Below are positions 52,426-60,064 of a DNA stretch of 64,000 bases, in pieces (position 1 is the first letter of the stretch; the number at the start of each line of letters is the position of its first letter). The stretch lies in assembly GCF_014673495.1 (NCBI RefSeq), contig NZ_CP051006.1, forward strand, positions 8,493,001 through 8,557,000. The letters run 5' to 3'. Below the pieces are notes generated by a model, which was not told the DNA's origin, did no database searches, and saw only the letters and a list, made by a program, of their open reading frames with translations. Made by a program: the position numbers and the translations under genes. This DNA is from Streptomyces griseofuscus. GTDB taxonomy: Bacteria > Actinomycetota > Actinomycetes > Streptomycetales > Streptomycetaceae.

Positions 52426-53349
52426 ATGAACCATCCCCCTGTGCAGGGTTCCTACGGTCCACTGGCCTGGGTCTCCGATGCGATGCACGGCATGTACCCG
52501 GACCGCGAGGGCCACCTGAGACGGCTCGGGATGCGGTCGGCGGACGACGAGATCAGCACAGAGCTGCCCGTGGTCGGTCTCCTGGGAGCAGCCGACTGGC
52601 GCGCCGCGACCTGTGTGCTGGCCTCGCCGTGCATCGACCACTCGTCCGGGCGGATATCCGGGCTCACCGCCTCCGTCGCGGGAGATCTCCTGATCGGGCT
52701 CCGGGTGGCGGAGGCGCTCGGACTGCCGATGGTCGGTTTCCTCGGAAGCGGCGAGGAAACGCACCTGGTGCCCAGCGGCGAGGAGCGGTGTGCGGACTGG
52801 CAACGGGTCGCCGAGTACGTCGCCGGCCTCGGGACCCGTTGGGCACGGGGCCGCGTCGACGCGACGTTCGTACGCACCGGTGAGCCGGTCGCATGGGCCA
52901 CCATCAAGGCACAGACCGCGGCGGACCACGACCGCGTTCCCCAGGCAGGCCTCGACGGCCTGCACCGCCTCGTCGACGACAACCCTTATCCGCGGGGGAC
53001 CCGTTTCACCTACCTCTACGACTACTACCGGTCAAACATCTCGCACTACCGCCGGCCCGTCATCGAGGCGTTGGCGGGCGTCGACACCACACATGTGCTG
53101 GTGGTCGAGAACGTGCAGCAGATCAAGTGCGTTGCCTGGGCCCGGGCCCTCAACGACGCCGACGGCATCCGCACCAGCCACCTGGTGACCTGCCCGGCAC
53201 CGGATGCCACCAACAGCGTCCGGGTGAGCCGGGCCGAGCCCCGGCACCGCATCATGCTCGCGGACGTCCTTTCCGGGCGGCAGCCCGGCAGTGCGCCCTA
53301 CTGGGCGTTCCTGTCGGCCCTGCGTGACCGCTTCGACGCGCATGGCTGA
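52426..53349 (+). CDS. Protein of unknown family in the nucleoside cluster
   Basis: A 307-residue protein I cannot assign. It is soluble, without signal peptide or membrane segments. Conspicuous segments: ASPCIDHSSGRISGLTASVA, VGFLGSGEETHLVPSG, a Tyr-rich run FTYLYDYYRSNISHYRRPVI and HVLVVENVQQIKCVAWARAL. The alternation of beta and alpha stretches suggests a Rossmann-like fold. ATG 52426 has GGAGG upstream. It overlaps the PLP decarboxylase by 8 bases, so the two are co-expressed and probably act in one step. Confidence 0.7.
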   Translation: MNHPPVQGSYGPLAWVSDAMHGMYPDREGHLRRLGMRSADDEISTELPVVGLLGAADWRAATCVLASPCIDHSSGRISGLTASVAGDLLIGLRVAEALGLPMVGFLGSGEETHLVPSGEERCADWQRVAEYVAGLGTRWARGRVDATFVRTGEPVAWATIKAQTAADHDRVPQAGLDGLHRLVDDNPYPRGTRFTYLYDYYRSNISHYRRPVIEALAGVDTTHVLVVENVQQIKCVAWARALNDADGIRTSHLVTCPAPDATNSVRVSRAEPRHRIMLADVLSGRQPGSAPYWAFLSALRDRFDAHG

Positions 53350-54640
53350 CCTCGGCGCCGCGGCATGGGAGGATCAGCTGGCCCAGTGCTACCCCGGCCC
53401 GGTGTACGTGTACGACCTGGATCGGGTGACGGCCGCCGTGGAAGACCTGCGAGCGACGCTTCCGGCACCGAGCCTCCTCTACTACTCCCTCAAGGCCAAC
53501 CCGCACGACGACGTCGTACGGGCACTGCGGATCGCCGGCTGCCGAGCGGAGATCAGCTCGGTGGGAGAGCTGGCCTGCGCGCTCGGTGCCGGGTTCCGCG
53601 GCGCCGAAATCCTGTACACAGGGCCCGGAAAGACGGACGGCGAGATCGCGCACGCCCTGCGGCACGGGGTCCTCGACTTCTCCGTGGAATCGGCGCACGA
53701 ACTGCGGCGGCTCGACCGGATCGCGGCCGTCGACGACCGCTGGCCGCGTGTACTGCTGCGCGTGAACGGGGCGCGTGCGGCCCCGGCCGGCGGCCTGCAC
53801 ATGACCGGTACACCCTCGCAGTTCGGAATCGACCTGGAACTCCTCGGCCCGGCGCTCGCGGCGGCCGCGCGGTGTCCGCGGATCGACCTCGCCGGCCTCC
53901 ACCTGTTCTCGATGACCAACGCCGTCGACGAACCGAGCCTGATCCAGGAACTCCGTCGCAGTATCGCCACTGCCGCGGAGGTATGCGACCAGTACGGGTT
54001 TGCACCGCGGATGCTGGACCTCGGCGGCGGCTTCGCCGCTCCCTACACGCAGTCCGGTCGACGGCCCGGCTACCCCGGGCTGGCACAGGTGCTCCGGCAG
54101 GACCTGGACCTGCTGTTCCCGGAGTGGCGCACGGGAGCCCCCGTGATCGCCTTCGAGTCGGGCAGACATCTCGTCGCCGACTGCGGCACGCTGATCTGCA
54201 CCGTCACCGAGGTGAAGAACAGCAAGGGAAAGCAGTTCGTGGTGCTCGACGCGGGGGTCAACGCGCTCGGCGGACTCTCCGGGACGGGGAGGTTGCTTCC
54301 CCTGTCCGTGGAGCCCGTCGATATCCCGCGGGCGGCCGACGCCTCCGACGCAGCCCAGGTCTCCGGCCCGGCCGTGACGTCAGCACGTATCGTCGGGCCG
54401 CTGTGCACTCCGGCCGACCTGCTCGGCCGGGAGGTGCCGGTACCGCGACTGCGGCCAGGCGACCGGATCGCAATCCCGAACGTCGGCGCCTACGGCCTGA
54501 CCACCGGCCTGCTCGGCTTCCTCAGCAGGCCCGCCCCGACCGAGCTGGTGGTACGCGGCGGGAGCGTCGTCTCCGCGTCCCGCCTGGAACTGAAACGTGT
54601 GCCTGTCGAAAGGGAGTGGGAAGACGATGCCATGGGATGA
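53342..54640 (+). CDS. PLP-dependent decarboxylase, fold type III (DAP/ornithine decarboxylase-like)
   Basis: A 432-residue alanine-racemase-fold decarboxylase: PLP Lys51 in YYSLKANP, HLFSMTN at the third segment, LDLGGGFAAPY, EPGR-like FESGRHLV, the catalytic Cys in GPLCTPADLL and the Tyr in NVGAYG. Followed at once by a carrier protein and a ligase, as with BtrK/BtrI of butirosin, where an amino acid is decarboxylated while bound to a carrier. It is therefore more likely a carrier-tethered amino-acid decarboxylase than lysine biosynthesis. Confidence 0.85.
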   Translation: MADLGAAAWEDQLAQCYPGPVYVYDLDRVTAAVEDLRATLPAPSLLYYSLKANPHDDVVRALRIAGCRAEISSVGELACALGAGFRGAEILYTGPGKTDGEIAHALRHGVLDFSVESAHELRRLDRIAAVDDRWPRVLLRVNGARAAPAGGLHMTGTPSQFGIDLELLGPALAAAARCPRIDLAGLHLFSMTNAVDEPSLIQELRRSIATAAEVCDQYGFAPRMLDLGGGFAAPYTQSGRRPGYPGLAQVLRQDLDLLFPEWRTGAPVIAFESGRHLVADCGTLICTVTEVKNSKGKQFVVLDAGVNALGGLSGTGRLLPLSVEPVDIPRAADASDAAQVSGPAVTSARIVGPLCTPADLLGREVPVPRLRPGDRIAIPNVGAYGLTTGLLGFLSRPAPTELVVRGGSVVSASRLELKRVPVEREWEDDAMG

Positions 54641-54884
54641 CCGATTCGAGGCACTGCTGCGCGCTGCGCTGCCCTATCTCTCTCCCGACGAGCCGCTGTC
54701 GCCCGATGCCGAGCTCATCGACCTCGGTATCGACTCCATGGCCGCGGTCGAGCTGCTGAGCACGTTGGAACAGGCGTATGACGTGCGCTTCCCCGACGAC
54801 AGCCTCCACCGCGAGACCTTCCGCACCGCCGCCGCCCTGTGGTCGGTCCTGAGCCGACAGCTCTCCCGGGAGCCGACGCTGTGA
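54627..54884 (+). CDS. Acyl/peptidyl carrier protein
   Basis: An 85-residue stand-alone carrier with the 4'-phosphopantetheine attachment Ser37 in DLGIDSMAAVELL. It overlaps the decarboxylase end and the ligase start (GTGA), forming a decarboxylase-carrier-ligase trio. It presumably holds the activated amino acid during decarboxylation and transfer. Needs a phosphopantetheinyl transferase, which is not in the window. Confidence 0.87.
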   Translation: MPWDDRFEALLRAALPYLSPDEPLSPDAELIDLGIDSMAAVELLSTLEQAYDVRFPDDSLHRETFRTAAALWSVLSRQLSREPTL

Positions 54885-56371
54885 CCGTCGAGGCACGGCA
54901 GGGGCCGACCCTGCGCCATGTCGTCGACGTGCTGGACCACGCGGCAGCCGCCCACGGGGGTGAGCTGGCCGTGACCGATGACGAGGGTGACTGGAGCTAC
55001 GCCGAACTCGCTGAGCACAGCTGTGAGTTCGCGCAGTGGCTGCGCCGCCGGGGCGTGTCCGCCGGGGACCGTGTGGTGGTGTGCGCCACCGCGAGCCGTG
55101 AGTTCGTCGCCATCCTCTACGGCTGTCTGCGGGCGGGGGCGGTCTTCGTGCCGCTCGGCCCCGCGACAACGGCGTACCAACTGGGCCAGGTCGTCGCGGA
55201 CGCCCGACCCCGCCTTGTCATCACCGACCGGATCGACGAGACAGCGGACACGGCGTGCAGCCTGCAAGAGGTCTGGGCGGAGGTAGGGCGACCGGGCGGC
55301 CCGATGACGCACCCGCGCGCCGAAGTCGCCCCGGCGCAAACCGCGTTGCTTATCTACACCTCCGGCAGCACCGCCGCACCCAAAGCGGTCGTCTCTCCAC
55401 ACGGGAGGGTCCTGTGGGCGACCCGCGCCGTCGCGGCGCGGCTGCGTTACCGGACGGACGACATCGTCCTCTGCCGCCTGCCCCTCTCCTTCGACTACGG
55501 CCTCTACCAGGTCTTCCTGTGCGCCCTGGCCGGTGCCCATCTGGTGCTGCTCTCCCGGAAGGCGGACCTGCGGCTGGCCGCCGTCGCGCGAGAACGCGGC
55601 GCCACCGTCGTGCCGTTGGTGCCCTCACTCGCGACCATGCTCCTGCACAGCGCCCGGCGCGACCCCGGACCGAGCCGGATCCGCCTCTTCACCAACACCG
55701 GTGAAGATCTCCCCCAGGCGGTGCGTGCCCAATTGCGCGAGCACTTTCCCCGCGCGGGCATCCAGTTGATGTACGGAACCACGGAGTGCAAGCGGATCTC
55801 CGTACTGGAGGTCGACGGCGACCTGCGCAGGCCCGGTTCGGTAGGCCGCGCGCTCGACGGCACACGCATCCGCATCCTGACGGCGGACGGTCTTCCCGCC
55901 GCACCCGGCGAGGCGGGCGAGATCGTGGTCAGCGGACCGCACGTGATGGCCGGGTACTGGCGGGCGCCCGAGCTGACCGCCGCGCGCTTCCGGACCGATC
56001 CGCACACCGGCGAGGTGCGGCTGCACACCGGGGACTTCGGGCATCTCGACGGCGACGGCTACCTCTACTTCCACGGTCGTGGCGACGACATGTTCAAGCG
56101 CCGCGGTGTGCGCACCAGCGCCGCCGAGATCGAGTCCGCCGCCCGGGACATACCGGGGGTGGACCATGCCGTGCTGCTGCCCCCCACCGACCGCCGGGAC
56201 ATGGTGCTCTGCGTGGTCACGACGCTCACGCCGACCGAGGTGCTGCGTCACCTCGGCACGCTGCTGGATCCGGCGCGCGTGCCCGATCGGTGCCGGGTCT
56301 TCGACCGGTTTCCGCTCAGCTCCAACGGGAAGACCGACCGGGCCCGGCTGTCCCGGCAGGAGGCCGGTTGA
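54881..56371 (+). CDS. AMP-forming ligase (adenylation enzyme)
   Basis: A 496-residue ANL-superfamily enzyme: A3 motif IYTSGSTAAPKAVV, A5 GTTECKRIS, A7/A8 HTGDFGHLDGDGYLYF and GRGDDMFKRRGVRTSAAEIE, and the A10 Lys in SSNGKTDRARL. Similar AMP-ligase, carrier and PLP-decarboxylase trios are known from exosortase-A-associated loci. It probably loads an amino acid or related acid onto the adjacent carrier. Last gene of the rightward operon; hairpins follow. Confidence 0.87.
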   Translation: MTVEARQGPTLRHVVDVLDHAAAAHGGELAVTDDEGDWSYAELAEHSCEFAQWLRRRGVSAGDRVVVCATASREFVAILYGCLRAGAVFVPLGPATTAYQLGQVVADARPRLVITDRIDETADTACSLQEVWAEVGRPGGPMTHPRAEVAPAQTALLIYTSGSTAAPKAVVSPHGRVLWATRAVAARLRYRTDDIVLCRLPLSFDYGLYQVFLCALAGAHLVLLSRKADLRLAAVARERGATVVPLVPSLATMLLHSARRDPGPSRIRLFTNTGEDLPQAVRAQLREHFPRAGIQLMYGTTECKRISVLEVDGDLRRPGSVGRALDGTRIRILTADGLPAAPGEAGEIVVSGPHVMAGYWRAPELTAARFRTDPHTGEVRLHTGDFGHLDGDGYLYFHGRGDDMFKRRGVRTSAAEIESAARDIPGVDHAVLLPPTDRRDMVLCVVTTLTPTEVLRHLGTLLDPARVPDRCRVFDRFPLSSNGKTDRARLSRQEAG

Positions 56372-56389
56372 GGCCCGCGCGCCGGCCCT

Positions 56390-56409
56390 CATCCAGGGTT
56401 GGCTGGATG
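56390..56409 (+). terminator. Hairpin downstream of the nucleoside cluster
   Basis: CATCCAG (56390-56396) and CTGGATG (56403-56409) form a 7-bp stem with a 6-base loop, 19 bases after the ligase stop. Confidence 0.5.
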
Positions 56410-56549
56410 CGGGGCCCTCGGCGGTTCAACGGCTTGGACCGCTCAAGCCCCTCCGGGATCGGCGTCGCGTTGTGACGCGGGGGCGGAAGCCCTTCGTGCA
56501 GATGTACAGCGGCCGGCCGGGAGCACAGCATCCCCCGTACCATGACCGC

Positions 56550-56771
56550 GTGACTGCCCGCCGCACACTTGGCGCCGGCCCTCAGGCCCCGCGCAGCATC
56601 CGCGCCGTCCGGACCGACCTGCTTGACGACCTCCCCGGAGTCCGTCTGCCCGACGTGGAGGAACTGCGCACCCGTGGCGTGCTCGGCGCCCAGCGGGCGG
56701 CGCCTCCGGCCCCCCGGCGGACCCTCGGCGCCGGCGCGCGTGCCGACGAGGCTCCCGGCCTCGCCGACTGA
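56550..56771 (+). CDS. Possible small hypothetical protein
   Basis: A 73-residue frame from GTG 56550. It has a plausible central helix (IRAVRTDLLDDLPGVRLPDV) and repeats RRTLGAG near both ends. There is no clear ribosome site and no family I recognise. It may be spurious. Confidence 0.3.
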   Translation: MTARRTLGAGPQAPRSIRAVRTDLLDDLPGVRLPDVEELRTRGVLGAQRAAPPAPRRTLGAGARADEAPGLAD

Positions 56772-56779
56772 CGCTGGAG

Positions 56780-57484
56780 TCACTTGCCGGTGCCGGTGTG
56801 GTAGCCGATGGGGTCGACGTAGACGTCGGGGGCGTTGCCGGTGGTGGCGGGGACGGTGATGTTCAGGCCGTCGAGGTTCATGACGTCGAAGACGGTTTCG
56901 TTGGGCGGGGTGACGGCGAGTTTGGTGTAGGTCTTGCCGGAGCCGCTGGTGTCGGGGATGTAGTGGAGGAGGAAGCGGGTCTCCTCGCCGGGGGCGATGG
57001 TCACGGTGGGCGCGGTGGTGTCGGTGCGGGCCGCGTCGGGGCCCTTGTCGCCCAGGCCGTCGGCACCGAGGAGCTGGACGCCGGGGAAGCCGTGCATGCT
57101 GCAGGTGGCGGAGCCGGTGTTCTTCAGGTTGACCACGATCTCGTTCTCGACTCCCGCGGACGCGGCGCTGAAGCCGAGGTGGTCGGTCTTGCACATGGCG
57201 CCCGACGCGGTCCCGGTCCGGGCGGCGGCCTTTTTCCCTGTGCTGCCGCTGGTGCCGGTGTCGTTCCCGCCGCTCGTGCTGCCGCTGGTCGAGGTTCCCG
57301 TGCTGCCGCTGGTGTCGCTGGAGGAAGCGCCGGTGGTGCCCTGGCCGCCTGCGGAGTTGCTCGCGGAAGCCGGCGTGCTGCTCTGCGCGGCCGTGCTCGA
57401 ACCGCCGCTGCCACCGCACGCGGTCAACGAGAGGCCTGCCGCGGCGACGATCACGGCGAGGGCGGAGATTTTCTTGACACGCAT
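56780..57484 (-). CDS. DUF4232-domain lipoprotein
   Basis: A 234-residue protein. The signal peptide ends in the lipobox LTAC (Cys22 or nearby), then a long Ser/Thr/Gly-rich linker (about 25-85) and a DUF4232 domain with VTPPNETVFDV...YVDPIG, the signature shared with the secreted protein at 31906. It is anchored on the outer face of the membrane; function unknown. ATG 57484 is chosen because AGGAG lies 5 bases upstream; the GTG two codons earlier overlaps that site. Confidence 0.83.
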   Translation of the reverse strand: MRVKKISALAVIVAAAGLSLTACGGSGGSSTAAQSSTPASASNSAGGQGTTGASSSDTSGSTGTSTSGSTSGGNDTGTSGSTGKKAAARTGTASGAMCKTDHLGFSAASAGVENEIVVNLKNTGSATCSMHGFPGVQLLGADGLGDKGPDAARTDTTAPTVTIAPGEETRFLLHYIPDTSGSGKTYTKLAVTPPNETVFDVMNLDGLNITVPATTGNAPDVYVDPIGYHTGTGK

Positions 57485-57699
57485 GTGCACTCCTGCGAAG
57501 TGGTCTTGTCCGGTCCGCTCGAACTGGCGAGCCGCTGTCGTTCGTTGTTGGGGATGTGCGCTTCCGGACGGGCCGTTGCGGTGAGGGTTGAATCAAGGTG
57601 CCGCTGTGACAGGCGAGTTGATGTTCCGTGACATTTCCTTGTGCGAAACGGGGCGAACCCGGTGATCCGGCGTTGCAGGCGGCTACGCCGCCGACCAGC

Positions 57700-57960
57700 A
57701 GGCGCCGGGCTTCGTCCCGTCCGATGGGACGGCCTCGCATGTCGGCGAGAACGCGGGCGCCGTGATGCGGGCGAGGCGGCGGTGGTGCATGAGCCGGCTG
57801 AAGGTGCGCTCGATGGTCCACCGCCGCGGGATGACCACGAGGCTGGTAGGCAACGCGCGGTTCGAGTCCACGGACTGAAGCTCCATCGCGGTCGGGTCAC
57901 CGCTGGGTGGGGCGGCGATCGGCCTGTTCAGCCCGGTCGTCACCGTGATCGCCGACGCGT
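57700..57960 (-). pseudogene. IS5-type transposase C-terminal remnant
   Basis: The minus strand reads ALPTSLVVIPRRWTIERTFSRLMHHRRLARI, here cited in part: PRRWTIERTFSRLMHHRRLA is the conserved C-terminal region of IS5/IS4 transposases. Upstream catalytic parts are missing and the frame is degraded. No inverted repeats are seen at its borders. Nothing else is supported in 57485-58035. Confidence 0.65.
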
Positions 57961-58035
57961 TCAGCTGCCTCCTGTCCGGCTGTGCCGGAGCGTGTCCGGT
58001 TGTCCCCGCCGATGTCTGTTCATGCCCGAATGTCA

Positions 58036-58097
58036 CCCGAATCTGTTTACTTTCCCGCGCTGCACGCCTAACCTCCTCGGTAAACGACAGATTCGGG
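58036..58097. promoter_or_regulatory. Operator of the fructose operon
   Basis: CCCGAATCTGT (58036-58046) and ACAGATTCGGG (58087-58097) form a perfect 11-bp inverted repeat, with a further CCCGAATGT at 58024-58032 and GTTTAC/GTAAAC elements inside. It lies directly upstream of the DeoR-type repressor gene and is a candidate self-regulation site. Confidence 0.65.
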
Positions 58098-58119
58098 CAT
58101 CGGCCGGAGGGAGACGGAC

Positions 58120-58881
58120 ATGTACGCAGCGGAGCGACAGCAGGAGATCCTCCGGCTCGCCCGTGACGGCGGCCGGGTGGACGTCGTGTCGCTCGCCGAG
58201 GAGCTCCAGGTGACGGCGGAGACGATCCGCCGCGACCTCAAGGCCCTCGACCGGGCCGGACTGCTGCGCCGGGTGCACGGCGGTGCCATCCCGGCCGGCC
58301 GCCTCGACTTCGAACCGGACCTCATCGAACGCGAGTCCACGGCGGCCGACGAGAAGGACCGCATCGCCAAGGCGGCCCTGGCCGAACTGCCCGTCGAGGG
58401 CTCCGTGATCCTCGACGCCGGCACCACTGTGGCCCGCCTGGCCGCCGCGCTCCCGCTGGACAGCGAGCTGACCGTCGTCACCCACTCCCTGCCCATCGCC
58501 GCCCGCCTCGCCGACCACCCCGGCCTCCAGCTCCACCTGGTCGGCGGCCGCGTACGGCACCGTACCCGGGCCGCCGTGGACGCCTGGGCGCTGCGCGCGT
58601 ACGGCGAGATCCGCGCCGACGTGTTGTTCGTCGCCGCCAACGGCTTCTCCACCGCGCACGGACTGACCACCCCCGACCTCGCCGAGGCCGCCGTGAAGCG
58701 GGCCGCCGTCGCCGCCGCCCGCCGGGTGGTGCTGCTCGCCGACTCCGACAAGCACGGCCAGGAGCACTTCGCCCGCTTCGGCGACCTGGAGGACGTGGAC
58801 CTGCTGATCACCGACAGCGCCCTGAGCTCAGAGGACGCCGCCGCCATCGAGCGCGCCGGCACGGAGGTGGTCCGCGCATGA
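58120..58881 (+). CDS. fruR: DeoR-family repressor of the fructose operon
   Basis: A 253-residue protein: N-terminal DeoR helix-turn-helix (RQQEILRLARDGGRVDVVSL, then TAETIRRDLKALDRAGLLRR) and a C-terminal sugar-phosphate sensor domain (DAGTTVARLAAAL, and DKHGQEHFARFG). It starts the fruR-fruK-fruA operon and overlaps fruK by ATGA. Fructose-1-phosphate is the usual inducer of such proteins. CGGAGGGAG precedes the ATG. Confidence 0.9.
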   Translation: MYAAERQQEILRLARDGGRVDVVSLAEELQVTAETIRRDLKALDRAGLLRRVHGGAIPAGRLDFEPDLIERESTAADEKDRIAKAALAELPVEGSVILDAGTTVARLAAALPLDSELTVVTHSLPIAARLADHPGLQLHLVGGRVRHRTRAAVDAWALRAYGEIRADVLFVAANGFSTAHGLTTPDLAEAAVKRAAVAAARRVVLLADSDKHGQEHFARFGDLEDVDLLITDSALSSEDAAAIERAGTEVVRA

Positions 58882-59825
58882 TCGTCACCGTCACCCCCAA
58901 CCCGTCCCTGGACCGCACCTACGAGGTCCCTTCCCTCGACCGCGGCGAGGTCGTCCGCGCCACTGGCGAACGCATGGACCCCGGTGGCAAGGGTGTCAAC
59001 GTCTCGCGCGCCGTGGCCGCCGCCGGCCGCCGCACCGTCGCCGTACTGCCCCTGGGCGGCGCGCCGGGCGCCCTCGTCGCCGAACTCCTCGCCGCGCAGG
59101 GGATCGAGGTCGCCCCGGTCCAGGTCGCCGGGACCACCCGTTCCAACATCGCCCTCGCCGAGGCGGACGGTGTCCTGACGAAGATCAACGCGCCCGGCCC
59201 GGAACTCGGCCCGGAGGAGAGGGAACTGCTCCTGCGGACCGTACGGCGCCAGGCGCACGGCGCCGACTGGATCGCCTGCTGCGGCAGCCTCCCGCGCGGC
59301 CTCGCCCCCTCCTGGTACGCCGACCTCGTCGCCCGGGCGCACGCCGCCGGGGTGCGCATCGCGCTGGACACCTCCGGGCCCGCCCTCCTGGCGGCACTGC
59401 GCGAGGGCCCGGACGTGGTCAAGCCCAATGCCGAGGAACTCGCCGAGGCCGTCGGGCGCCCCCTGGCGACGGTGGGCGACGCGCTGAAGGCGGCCGAGGA
59501 TCTGCGCTCGCTCGGCGCGGGCGCGGTGCTGGCGAGCCTCGGCGCCGACGGGCAACTCCTCGTGACCGGCGCGAGCGCCTGGTACGGCGGCGCGCCGGTG
59601 GCCGCCGTCCGCAGCAACGTCGGCGCGGGCGATGCCTCGCTGGCCGGTTTCCTCATCGCGGGCGGCGCGGGCCCCGAGGCCCTGGCCTCGGCCGTCGCGC
59701 ACGGCGCGGCCGCCGTCCAGCTGCCCGGCAGCGTGATGCCCACCCCGGCCGACCTGTCCCCGGCGGCGGTCACGGTGACGGCCGACGTCCCCCTCGACCG
59801 CCCCCTGACGGACCCTGCGCCATGA
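58878..59825 (+). CDS. fruK: 1-phosphofructokinase
   Basis: A 315-residue PfkB/ribokinase-fold kinase turning fructose-1-phosphate into fructose-1,6-bisphosphate with ATP. Seen: VTPNPSLDRTYEV start, PGGKGVNVSRAVAAAG, and the ATP-site motif NVGAGDASLAGF carrying the catalytic Asp (Ala in place of the usual Ser after it). It lies between the repressor and the PTS transporter of the same operon. Confidence 0.93.
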   Translation: MIVTVTPNPSLDRTYEVPSLDRGEVVRATGERMDPGGKGVNVSRAVAAAGRRTVAVLPLGGAPGALVAELLAAQGIEVAPVQVAGTTRSNIALAEADGVLTKINAPGPELGPEERELLLRTVRRQAHGADWIACCGSLPRGLAPSWYADLVARAHAAGVRIALDTSGPALLAALREGPDVVKPNAEELAEAVGRPLATVGDALKAAEDLRSLGAGAVLASLGADGQLLVTGASAWYGGAPVAAVRSNVGAGDASLAGFLIAGGAGPEALASAVAHGAAAVQLPGSVMPTPADLSPAAVTVTADVPLDRPLTDPAP

Positions 59826-60064
59826 CCCGCCCCACGGCCCCCGCCGCTCTCCGGGGAACCCAGCGCCGAATCCGGACCCGGAGCCCGACCGTGGGCTCTC
59901 CGCCCGCGGCCCACACGGCCGGTACGGCCTCCGCCGCGCCCCGCGGTACCCGTGCCGGGGTCCCGGCCCCAGCCCCCGCCGCCCCCCACGGCATCCCCGT
60001 CCCCACCCCCGCCCCGGCTTCCCCCGCCGCTCGGGCGACACGCGTGCGAAGGAGCCCGCGATGA
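59822..60064 (+). CDS. Pro/Ala-rich frame bridging fruK and fruA
   Basis: An 80-residue frame that starts inside the fruK stop (ATGA at 59822) and ends inside the fruA start (ATGA at 60061), filling the 235-base gap exactly. The sequence is low-complexity (Pro, Ala, Arg, Thr) with no domain. It might serve translational coupling across the gap, or be chance in GC-rich DNA. Confidence 0.3.
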   Translation: MTRPTAPAALRGTQRRIRTRSPTVGSPPAAHTAGTASAAPRGTRAGVPAPAPAAPHGIPVPTPAPASPAARATRVRRSPR

